NCBI RefSeq assembly: GCF_014385085.1
Contig: NZ_JACRTD010000012.1
Location: forward strand, 1 to 40,838
Direction: 5' to 3'
Length of the DNA: 40,838 nucleotides
From: Youxingia wuxianensis
GTDB taxonomy: Bacteria; Bacillota; Clostridia; Oscillospirales; Ruminococcaceae
Part shown: one piece after another, positions 33,690 to 40,838 of the stretch
Position numbering within the stretch: position 1 is the first letter of the stretch
Layout: every line of letters begins with the position of its first letter
Notes under the pieces: model-generated
Told to the model about the DNA's origin: nothing
The model's database searches: none
What the model saw: the letters and a program-made list of their open reading frames with translations, nothing else
Made by a program: the position numbers and the translations under genes

Positions 33690-34095
33690 CTCCTTCCCGC
33701 CTCCCGCCTTTTTTGGAAAAAAGGCTTAGCCAAAAAACTTTCCTTCGGCTTCGCCGCCTTCCAGCTTTTTGAAAAAAGCTTCGTCCCCGCCTTTTTTTGA
33801 AAAAAGGCTTGGCCAAAAAACTTTCATTCGGCTTCGCCGCCTCTACGGGTGGTCCCTGCGGGGGCTTGGCCCGGCGCTTCCTCCCGGTGGGTTCCGGGCA
33901 GTTCCTCCTGGTCGGTTCCGGGCGGTTCCCGGCAGCCGCTGCGGGGCAGTCCTCCCCCGCCTTATGCTCCCAGCTCCGCTCCAGCCCGAAGCCCGCCCGA
34001 GCCCCCGGACGGCTGCGCCGCCCCCGGCCCAAAGGCCGGGTCAGCCGCGAAGCGGCTGCCGGGGGCCCCGCCTCCCGGGGAACAAAAAAGTTTGC
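33690..34095 (+). repeat. mosaic repeat block R8
   Basis: Two hairpin-module copies near 33705-33760 and 33790-33842, with a lone hairpin AGCTTTTTGAAAAAAGCT between them. An inverted-core module spans about 33999-34068; its second hairpin is CAGCCGC-GAA-GCGGCTG (34042-34058), a compensated change from CGGCCGC-GCGGCCG. Confidence 0.88.
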
Positions 34096-34100
34096 GAAGC

Positions 34101-34122
34101 GAAGGGGTTTTAAAACCCCTTC
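34101..34122. terminator. perfect palindrome over the FkbM gene stop codon
   Basis: GAAGGGGTTTT and AAAACCCCTTC are directly joined, 22 bp in all, and include the TAA stop (34110-34112). It may act as a terminator in either direction, but no T-run follows. Confidence 0.5.
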
Positions 34123-35183
34123 GCCGGGGCTAATGCGTAGATATTATTTTCCCACGCAGGAATATACGGATGCTGCCGAAGATAAATTCGATATTCCGGA
34201 CACAGCCTGGCAATCTGCAAAGGCAGGATAAAAGTATCTTCACTGCGGTGATACGCAGAAACAATCAAACGGGGCCGATAACGAGCGATCGTATTTTTTG
34301 CCCCTGCCAGCGCCGGACCTTCTTCTCCTTCCACATCCATTTTAATTAAGGTAACCGGCCCGCCTTCCAGGATACTGTCAACACTGCGCATAGCAGTTAG
34401 TTTTCCGCTTCCATCCCGGGACAAACTGGAATGACGTCCCGCCCGGGCCGCAAACGCCAATTGAGTATCTTCCTGATAAATTCCTACATTCAAAGGAAGG
34501 ATTTCTTCCTGCCGGGTCTGTGTAAAGGCCAATAGCTTTCTAAAGTTTTTAGGGTCTGGTTCCACAGCGATAATCTTTTTTAAAGGAGCATATGCCAATA
34601 CTTCCCGGATGGTATCCCCGTCATACGCCCCCAAATCCAAATAGATATCCTCCTGTGTTGGTTTTATAATCCTTTCATATGCTTGGGATTTTGGGGTAGT
34701 TACAGATAAAATATAGGAAATTTTTCCGGAAAGCTTATAATTAAGCGTTGCCGCAAATACTTTTTGACTTTGTTCATCCCCCATAAGTTCATATGCCTCA
34801 CGGATGGATACTTCCCATTGTTTCAGCCAGTCCAGGGTAACTAAATCCTCTCCCGCCACTGGAACATGGGGCGCTACCAATTCATATTGTTCCGACAACC
34901 CAGTTACTTTATCAATCAATTCCTGCTGCCAGAAGGCAAACGAAACGACAATAAAAAAATCCGAAAACAGTTCCTTTATTTGCTGGAATGTTTTTACTGG
35001 ATATCCGCAAAAGGATTGTCCCCGAACAAATTCATCGCTGGCAAAAACAGCGGCGATGGGAATTTGATACTTCTCCATCGCCCTCATAATTTTTTGAGCG
35101 CCTAATCCCATGCCATATAAAACGATAGGTTTTTTGCTTCGGGCCAACCGTTCCCATACGCTTTCTTTTTCTGTAATAATCAA
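34110..35183 (-). CDS. FkbM-family methyltransferase
   Basis: 357 residues from TTG 35183, which is preceded by GGAAGGAG at 9 nt. The longer frame to 35246 is repeat DNA. The first 150 residues contain a Rossmann-like VLYGMGLGAQKIMRAME segment, which may bind a nucleotide. The second half is the SAM-dependent methyltransferase: DIYLDLGAYDGDTIREVL near 200, IIAVEPDPKNFRKL, VTLIKMDVEGEEGPALAG, and PRLIVSAYH. FkbM proteins methylate hydroxyls on sugars, polyketides or other small molecules. No glycan or polyketide cluster is adjacent, so the substrate is open. The two-part layout occurs in surface-polysaccharide genes. Confidence 0.85.
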   Translation of the reverse strand: MIITEKESVWERLARSKKPIVLYGMGLGAQKIMRAMEKYQIPIAAVFASDEFVRGQSFCGYPVKTFQQIKELFSDFFIVVSFAFWQQELIDKVTGLSEQYELVAPHVPVAGEDLVTLDWLKQWEVSIREAYELMGDEQSQKVFAATLNYKLSGKISYILSVTTPKSQAYERIIKPTQEDIYLDLGAYDGDTIREVLAYAPLKKIIAVEPDPKNFRKLLAFTQTRQEEILPLNVGIYQEDTQLAFAARAGRHSSLSRDGSGKLTAMRSVDSILEGGPVTLIKMDVEGEEGPALAGAKNTIARYRPRLIVSAYHRSEDTFILPLQIARLCPEYRIYLRQHPYIPAWENNIYALAPAKGF

Positions 35184-35204
35184 ATGGGTTTTCTCCTTCC
35201 CTGC

Positions 35205-35570
35205 GCTCTCCGCCTTCCCGCCTTTTTTGGAAAAAAGCCTCGGCAAAAACTTTCATTCCCGCCTTTTTTGGAAAAAAGGCTTGGCCAAAAAACTTTCACT
35301 CGGCTTCGCCGCCTCCGCGGGTGGTTCCCGCGGGAGTTTTGGCTCGGCGGTTCCTTCCGGTGGTTTCTGCGGGGTTTTGGCGAGCGGTTCCTCCTGGTCG
35401 GTTCCGGGTGTTTCCCGGCAGTTTCTGCGGGGCAGTCCTCCCCCCGCCTTACGCTCCCTGCCGCCCTCCAGCCCGAATCCCGCCAGGGCCCCCCGGACGG
35501 CTGCGCCGCCCCCGGCCCAAAGCCGGGTCAGCCGCGAAGCGGCCCCCGGGGGGCCCGTACCCGCCCCCTC
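35205..35570 (+). repeat. mosaic repeat block R9
   Basis: It begins about 22 bp upstream of the FkbM TTG. Two hairpin-module copies lie at about 35218-35263 and 35264-35312. An inverted-core module spans about 35486-35554, with one arm partly lost (GCGGCCC). Confidence 0.85.
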
Positions 35571-35638
35571 CAGGGACAAAACCGCTCCCAAAAGGCCAAA
35601 AAACCTCCCTTGAAAGTCCCCAGACCATCCTTTCGGTC

Positions 35639-37348
35639 TTACGGCAGTTTCTTTTCCTGGCAGAACGTGAAATTTTCCACATCAAACACGCCCATATCCG
35701 TCAGCCGAAGCTGAGGGATCACAGGAAGCGCAATAAAAGATAACGTAATAAACGGATCTATTCCTTTATTCACACCGCATTCATAGGCGGCGGCGATCAT
35801 ATGATCCAGCCGGCAAATCAGTTCTTTTGCCGGCAGTTCGCTCATCAGCCCCGCCACTGGCAGCGGCAGGCTGTCGAATACCTTGCCGTCCCGGATAATC
35901 GCATATCCCCCATGAATACGCTGGATTTCTTTTACCGCGGCCAGCATATCTTCATCATTGTCTCCCACAACAATTAAATTATGGGAGTCATGGGCTACTG
36001 TAGTAGCGATAGCGCCCCGGGTAAGGCCATAGCCCTCCAGCAGCCCCACGCCGATATTTCCCGTAGCATGATGCCGTTCAATGACCGCCGCTTTACAGAT
36101 CCGGCCTTCCTTAAAGGCATTTTCCAGCTCACTTGCAGGAATTTCACCTTTTTCTGTAATAATCTGTCCCGCCACCAGCCGAATAACCGGCAAGGTTTTC
36201 CAATCCGGCAGCGCAAATGGATTTTGGGTAAACGGAGCGATATGCACAGTATTAGAAATAGCGTCGGGAATTGTAATCTGGGGCGCTTGCGGAACAATAT
36301 CGCCGCCGAATACACATTGTCCGTCTTTATAAACCGCCTGCACATCCATTTCTTCCAAATGTTTTACCACAACAAGATCCGCCCGGTATCCGGCGGCCAC
36401 CGCCCCCAGATCCCACAGCCGGTAAATTCTTGCAGGATGCAAAGTAGCCATTTGAATTGCGGTCACCGGATGCATCCCTTGCTTAATAGCAAGCCGGATA
36501 TTATGAGCAATCGTTCCTTCTTTTCCAATATCCGCCAAATGTTTATCATCTGTGCAAAACGCCATAAAATGGGTATCAATCTGATTTTTCAATACTCCGT
36601 CAATAATATCCGTTAAATTTTTAGAAGCGGACCCTTCTCTTACTAAAACAGAAATTCCTGCCCGAAGTTTATTTCTGGCTTCCCGGTAGGTGGTGCTTTC
36701 ATGGTCTGTACGTATTCCCGCCGCCGCGTATGCCTGAAGCTGTCTGCCGTCCGCGCCGGGGGCATGTCCGTCGATAATTTTATCTTCAAACAGGTTTAAT
36801 TTTTCCATAACCTGTTCATCGCAGGAATATACCCCAGGATAATTCATCATTTCCGCCAGGCCGGTAACTCGGTCGTCCGATAGAAAAGGTTTCATCTTAT
36901 CGCTGGTAAACACTTCTCCCGTATGTTCAAAAGGGGTTGCCGGAACACACGAGGGAAGCTGCACATAATAATTCACCGGCAGATCCTTGGAAGCTTCCAG
37001 CATAAAACGGATCCCATCTCCTCCGCATACATTGGCAATCTCATGGGGATCTGTAATAAGGGTCGTGGTGCCCCACCGCAAAACCTCCTGAGCGTACACC
37101 CCAGGAGTCACCATAGACGATTCCACATGAAGATGAGCGTCAATCAGTCCGGGCAGTACAAACATTCCATCCAAATCCACTTCCCGCCGGGCCTGATAAC
37201 TGCCGATCCCCGCGATTTTATTCCCTTTGATCGCAATATCCCCCGTAAGGATCTCCCCGGTAAATACATTGATAATCTTTCCATTTTTTAACACCAAATC
37301 CGGCTGGTTTTCCCCCAGCGCCGTTTTGATCAGCTCTTGTCTTTTCAT
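35639..37348 (-). CDS. ade: adenine deaminase
   Basis: 569 residues from ATG 37348 behind AAAGGAG; the longer frame to 37369 adds seven residues with no better site. Amidohydrolase motifs: LPGLIDAHLHVESSMVTPG with the HxH metal ligands near 90, DPHEIANVCGGDGI near 120, DGHAPGADGRQLQAYAAAGI with the HAPG motif, and CTDDKHLADIG with the metal-binding DD. The C-terminal half has GNIGVGLLEGYGL and a VAHDSHNLIVVGDND segment typical of this family. The enzyme converts adenine to hypoxanthine and ammonia in purine salvage using Fe or Mn. Length is normal for the family. It stands alone between repeat blocks. Confidence 0.95.
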   Translation of the reverse strand: MKRQELIKTALGENQPDLVLKNGKIINVFTGEILTGDIAIKGNKIAGIGSYQARREVDLDGMFVLPGLIDAHLHVESSMVTPGVYAQEVLRWGTTTLITDPHEIANVCGGDGIRFMLEASKDLPVNYYVQLPSCVPATPFEHTGEVFTSDKMKPFLSDDRVTGLAEMMNYPGVYSCDEQVMEKLNLFEDKIIDGHAPGADGRQLQAYAAAGIRTDHESTTYREARNKLRAGISVLVREGSASKNLTDIIDGVLKNQIDTHFMAFCTDDKHLADIGKEGTIAHNIRLAIKQGMHPVTAIQMATLHPARIYRLWDLGAVAAGYRADLVVVKHLEEMDVQAVYKDGQCVFGGDIVPQAPQITIPDAISNTVHIAPFTQNPFALPDWKTLPVIRLVAGQIITEKGEIPASELENAFKEGRICKAAVIERHHATGNIGVGLLEGYGLTRGAIATTVAHDSHNLIVVGDNDEDMLAAVKEIQRIHGGYAIIRDGKVFDSLPLPVAGLMSELPAKELICRLDHMIAAAYECGVNKGIDPFITLSFIALPVIPQLRLTDMGVFDVENFTFCQEKKLP

Positions 37349-37364
37349 CTTTTTCTCCTTTCCT

Positions 37365-37850
37365 CCCATTCCCGCCTCCCGGCTTTTTTCCGCCTTTTTT
37401 GAAAAAAAGGCTTGGCAAAAACTTTCATTCGGCTTCGCCGCCTCTACGGGCAGTTCCCGCGGGGTTCCGGGCGGGTGCTTCTTCCCGGGCGGTTCCCGGT
37501 GGTTCCCGCTCCGGCTTTTTGAAAAAAGCCTCGTCTCCGCCTTCTTTGAAAAGAAGGCTTGGCCAAGAAACTTTCATTCGGCTTCGCCGCCTCTACGGGC
37601 AGTTCCCGCGGGGCTTTGGCGGGTGCTTCTTCCTGGTCGACTCCGGGTGGTTCCCGCGGGGTCTCGGCTCGGGCCCTTCTTTCCGGTGGTTCCCGGCAGT
37701 TCCTGCGGGGCAGGCCCTCCCCCGCCTTACGCTCCCTGCCGCCCTCCAGCTCGAAGCCCGCTCGGGCCCCCGGCGGCCGCGTTTCGCGGCCGGCCCGGCC
37801 GCCCGCCGGGAACGGCGAAGCCGTCCGGGGGCCCGCCGTCCCCGCACAGT
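37365..37850 (+). repeat. mosaic repeat block R10
   Basis: It lies immediately upstream of the ade ribosome site. Two full hairpin modules (37390-37440 and 37540-37600) and a lone hairpin near 37514 are present. An inverted-core module spans 37764-37834 with its core inverted, as in R6. Confidence 0.88.
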
Positions 37851-37995
37851 CTCCCCGGCGAGCCGTTCCTCCCGGAACTTGGTCCAGCCCTCGCTTCCCG
37901 GCGGGCACGTTCCTCGGGCCCCCTCCAGGCCCTTGCTTCCCGGCAGCTTCCCGGCGCCCGCTTTCCTTCTCCCAAAAAACCTTCTCTCCCGCCGG
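37851..37995. other. GC-rich spacer between R10 and oxidoreductase gene
   Basis: No gene is seen. It contains CCCGGCGGGCA-type degenerate repeats without clear terminator structure. Confidence 0.4.
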
Positions 37996-39063
37996 TTATT
38001 CTTCCGGCAGCAGGAGCAGCTCCATACTGTGAACCCCGTCGTCAAAGTCCGCGAACTCCCCCTGAACATGGGGATCGTCCATCCTCTGATACACCTGGGC
38101 GAACATCATGGTAAACGCGTCCCCATGGCTGGCCGCCAAAGCGTCCCCCGGGGTTAAAATCCCTTGTGTCAGGACCGGTTTTAACTGTCTGGGATCTCTG
38201 CCTAAAAGACGCGTCCCTTCCTGTCGGTCCCCAATGGTCAATAGATCGCTGGAAATGTTTTCCCATTCAGCGGATTTTTTTGTTCCGCCTATTTTTAAAG
38301 AAATACGGTTTTTTTCTCCCGCGAATGTTTGGGAAAAAAATCCGCAGCCCAATCCGCCTTGTGTCAAAGAAAAACACACGCTGGCCATATCCTGCGTATC
38401 CACCGGAGAAATTTTTCCATCCGGTCCCCGACGCGCAGGATAAACCTGTTTTTTCTTTACTGTAAGGTTCTCAATTTTTTGTCCTGTCACAAATTCCGCC
38501 AAATCCAGCCAATGGGAACCAATATCTCCCATTACCCGGGTATTTCCCGCCTGGCTGGACAATACCCGCCAGTTAAAATCCTCCAAAGACAGCAGCCAAT
38601 TTTGAAGATAACCCCCATGAATGGAAATAATTTCTCCCAATTCTCCGCTGGCAATCCACCGCCGCAGATAACGGATCGTAGGATAAAACCGGTTATGAAA
38701 ACAAACCGCGTGAACCACTCCCGCTTTTTTCGCGGCGGCTGCCAGCCGCTGCGCGTCCCGCTTATTGGCAGCCAGCGGTTTTTCACAAAGGACATGGATT
38801 TTTCTTTCCAGCGCGTACAATCCGATTTCCAAATGGCTTTCATTGGGGGTGCACACATGCACCGCGTCCGGCTTTAAAGTATCTATCATTTCCCGCCAGT
38901 CACAAAAGCCATTTGGAACAAAAAGTTCCTCTGCCCGCTGCTGGGCGTTTTCCCGGCAGGAAATACCCACAACCTCCGTCTGCCCCAGCCGGCGCAGCGC
39001 TTCTAAATGAGCTTTTCCAATATGCCCCAAACCAGCGATACAAACCCGCTTTTTTTCTTTCAT
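37996..39063 (-). CDS. Gfo/Idh/MocA-family oxidoreductase
   Basis: 355 residues. The Rossmann motif GLGHIG is at 11-16, the EKPLAAN motif near 95 and DIGSHWLDLAEF near 180, the metal-free Gfo/Idh substrate-pocket His. The C-terminal alpha/beta domain completes the fold. These enzymes use NAD(P) to oxidise or reduce sugars, inositols or related compounds; the substrate is not predictable here. The gene follows the DUF1015 gene in the same direction with a 17-bp gap, so they form an operon. The site AGGAAGGAAAT precedes ATG 39063. DUF1015 genes are often next to dehydrogenases, as I recall with serA; this one has a different partner. Confidence 0.87.
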   Translation of the reverse strand: MKEKKRVCIAGLGHIGKAHLEALRRLGQTEVVGISCRENAQQRAEELFVPNGFCDWREMIDTLKPDAVHVCTPNESHLEIGLYALERKIHVLCEKPLAANKRDAQRLAAAAKKAGVVHAVCFHNRFYPTIRYLRRWIASGELGEIISIHGGYLQNWLLSLEDFNWRVLSSQAGNTRVMGDIGSHWLDLAEFVTGQKIENLTVKKKQVYPARRGPDGKISPVDTQDMASVCFSLTQGGLGCGFFSQTFAGEKNRISLKIGGTKKSAEWENISSDLLTIGDRQEGTRLLGRDPRQLKPVLTQGILTPGDALAASHGDAFTMMFAQVYQRMDDPHVQGEFADFDDGVHSMELLLLPEE

Positions 39064-39080
39064 AGCCGATTTCCTTCCTC

Positions 39081-40346
39081 TTATCTTATCCTGCGGCTTT
39101 CCAAATAATACCGTTTTTCATAGGCATGCCCCATAGAAAATGTTTTTCTGGGAAGGGCCCCGTCTGCGATTACTGTAGGAAACAACTGAGATTTTGCCAT
39201 AGGCGCAAACAAAAAGGCGATATTCCCCGGCTGACTTCCCAAATGGCGGGCCGTCTCGTCCCCATGGATATAATCCGCTTTTCCGCCGTATTTTTTCAAA
39301 TAGTCGTCTAAAAATTTCTGCAGCGAGCCGACCGCCAGCTGAGATGCTGGATTGCTGATATACAGCGGCCGTTCTTCCTGCTGGGTGACACACCATAATT
39401 TTTGTCCCCCGTTATCTCCAATACATATTTCATAATACTTTTCAAATTCTTTTAACACATGGGAAGGATCCACCCCAAACACCACCCGATGGATCGGTTC
39501 AAATTCCAGCGCCTGGTCATGGACGTTGACCAGCTCCACCAAAGCGTATCTGGCCGGATGATTTTCCCATTGGGAGGCGGGCATAGTTTCTTTTAATTTT
39601 TCAAAGCAGGCTTTTGCTGTAGCCAGGGAATGATTTCCATCCCCTACGGCAAAAAGCAGCGGAGCCTGGCCGCCTGGCCGGTGATCCCCATAAGCTGTCA
39701 TTTGCGCCAGCAAGGTTTCCAGCCCCTGCTCCACCTGCCGGGCCAAAGCCGGCGTTAACTGCCAGCCTTTTATTTTCCCGCCGTTTTCCATCAGAGGAAA
39801 ATCATATACCACCTGCATCTGTCCCGCCGCTTCCTCCAAAGGTTCAATCACCGTACGGTTCATGTCGTCCAGCAAAAGCATAATATGCGGCAGTTCCAGC
39901 CGGGCATGTTCCCGCACCCGGATCCTGGGGGGCAGCCGGTCCAATACGGTGCCTTCCGTCGCCCGGATCAGCGACTGACTGTGCGCGGTATAGTCATATT
40001 CCTCCAAATCCACTTTTCCAATCAGCCCATGACGCACAGCGCCGCTGGGCAGCGTGCGCTGTACATAAAGGTAGCTTTCCGGCAGCGTTTCCAATAAACC
40101 TTCGTTTAAATACCGCTCCATCCACTCATTGGCCTGCTTTATCCGCTGGGCTTCTTTTTGAGAACCCAAATAGGCCTCCGGCAATACCATATGCAGTGTG
40201 GACGGCGCGTCCCCTACATAGTTTTCCACCCGTTCCCAATATTCCGGCTCCGAGGTATACTGATCGCACGCCACTACGCTCCAGCGGCTCATATCCACCC
40301 CTTTGGGAAGCAAAATATCCGCTGGGGAAAATCCAATCTTTCTCAT
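39081..40346 (-). CDS. DUF1015-family protein
   Basis: 421 residues. The N-terminal FSPADILLPKGVDMSRWSVV and VACDQYTSEPEYW, and later VGDGNHSLATAKACFEKLKE, are hallmark stretches of DUF1015. The GDGNHS motif is the most conserved part. The biochemical role is unknown to me; the family is cytosolic and often linked in gene order to serine or amino acid metabolism. It is the first gene of a two-gene operon with the Gfo/Idh oxidoreductase. ATG 40346 is preceded by GGAAGGAGA. A repeat block starts about 25 bp upstream. Confidence 0.92.
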   Translation of the reverse strand: MRKIGFSPADILLPKGVDMSRWSVVACDQYTSEPEYWERVENYVGDAPSTLHMVLPEAYLGSQKEAQRIKQANEWMERYLNEGLLETLPESYLYVQRTLPSGAVRHGLIGKVDLEEYDYTAHSQSLIRATEGTVLDRLPPRIRVREHARLELPHIMLLLDDMNRTVIEPLEEAAGQMQVVYDFPLMENGGKIKGWQLTPALARQVEQGLETLLAQMTAYGDHRPGGQAPLLFAVGDGNHSLATAKACFEKLKETMPASQWENHPARYALVELVNVHDQALEFEPIHRVVFGVDPSHVLKEFEKYYEICIGDNGGQKLWCVTQQEERPLYISNPASQLAVGSLQKFLDDYLKKYGGKADYIHGDETARHLGSQPGNIAFLFAPMAKSQLFPTVIADGALPRKTFSMGHAYEKRYYLESRRIR

Positions 40347-40369
40347 GTTATTTATCTCCTTCCATTCCC

Positions 40370-40690
40370 TCTCCGCCTTTTTTGGAAAAAAGGCTTAGCC
40401 AAAAAACTTTCATTCGGCTTCGCCTTCCAGCTTTTTGAAAAAAGCTTCGGCAAAAACTTTCATTCCCGCCTTTTTTGAAAAAAAGGCTTGGCCAAAAAAC
40501 TTTCATTCGGCTTCGCCGCTCCTACGGGCAGTTCCCGCGAGTCTTCGGCGGGTGCTCCTTCCGGCGGTTCCCGGCGGCTCCCGCGGGGCAGTCCGCCCCC
40601 GCCTTACACTCCCTGCCGCCCCAAGCCCGCCCGGGCCCCCGGGCGGCTGCGCCGCACCCGGCCAAAGGCCGGGCCGGCCGCGAAGCGGCC
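40370..40690 (+). repeat. mosaic repeat block R11
   Basis: Hairpins at about 40375-40395, 40427-40446 and 40468-40488 are each followed by the AAACTTTCATTC part. An inverted-core module spans 40633-40701 and runs straight into the terminal 33-bp array. Confidence 0.88.
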
Positions 40691-40838
40691 GCCGGGGGCC
40701 CTGCGCTGCACCTTCTTCCCCCCGCCGGGGGCCCTGCGCTGCACCTTCTTCCCCCCGCCGGGGGCCCTGCGCTGCACCTTCTTCCCCCCGCCGGGGGCCC
40801 TGCGCTGCACCTTCTTCCCCCCGCCGGGGGCCCTGCGC
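40689..40838. repeat. 33-bp tandem array, right end
   Basis: 150 bp of pure array (four and a half copies, units at 40720, 40753, 40786, 40819). It starts inside the right inverted repeat of the R11 module (CCGGGGGCCC), so the array appears to derive from that edge. 40720-40838 equals 1-119. Confidence 0.97.

Noticed and set aside
1..40838. Prophage or conjugative element
   Set aside because: No integrase, terminase, capsid, relaxase or type IV secretion gene is visible.

Overview
The window looks like DNA from a spore-forming, high-GC gut Clostridia (best guess Oscillospiraceae or a relative). The sequence supports this with a YtaF-type sporulation membrane protein, a SleB/CwlJ-type hydrolase followed by a GerQ-like partner, AGGAGG ribosome sites and TTGACA/TATAAT promoters. 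Secreted proteins have a signal peptide of a type I associate with that family. The taxonomy is inference, not a database result.

Layout. 1-198: 33-bp tandem array. 0.3-2.7 kb: ytaF, a bactofilin split by an in-frame TGA, and a zinc-ribbon membrane protein with 51-bp in-frame repeats. 3.0-9.7 kb: a protein resembling replication initiators of clostridial mobile elements, a patatin-like phospholipase and an EAL c-di-GMP phosphodiesterase whose leader holds a 20-bp tandem array. 10.7-14.2 kb: ABC-F ATPase and RmuC. 14.3-19.3 kb: a plasmid-like module (1.4-kb gene-free tract with a recurring 19-bp motif, RHH protein, ParA, AT-rich origin-like segment, primase-helicase). 20.2-24.2 kb: two highly similar secreted proteins with a shortened relative between them. 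24.2-24.6 kb: tRNA-Gly(CCC) and tRNA-Val(CAC). 25.3-31.9 kb: SleB/CwlJ-like hydrolase, GerQ-like protein and a giant alpha-2-macroglobulin. 32.7-40.3 kb: a leftward run of radical SAM protein, FkbM methyltransferase, adenine deaminase, and a Gfo/Idh oxidoreductase with a DUF1015 protein.

The most striking content is between the genes. About 15% of the window is a mosaic of GC-rich repeat modules filling almost every gap between transcription units. One module has about 31 copies: a hairpin (four stem types, arms changing together), then a TTGGCCAA or TCGGCAAA stretch, then GGCTTCGCC. A second module, 10 copies, has a 50-60 bp core between inverted repeats GGGCCCCCGG and CCGGGGGCCC. In 8 copies the core lies one way relative to the outer flanks, in 2 it is inverted. 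The 33-bp array at both window ends appears to be amplified from the edge of this module.

The first 119 and last 119 bases are identical. Either this is a circular replicon (the Rep-like, ParA/RHH and primase-helicase genes would fit) or a chromosomal contig that broke at a multi-copy array (the housekeeping-type genes and tRNAs would fit). I cannot decide from sequence alone. I see no integrase, transposase, relaxase, rRNA or CRISPR array.
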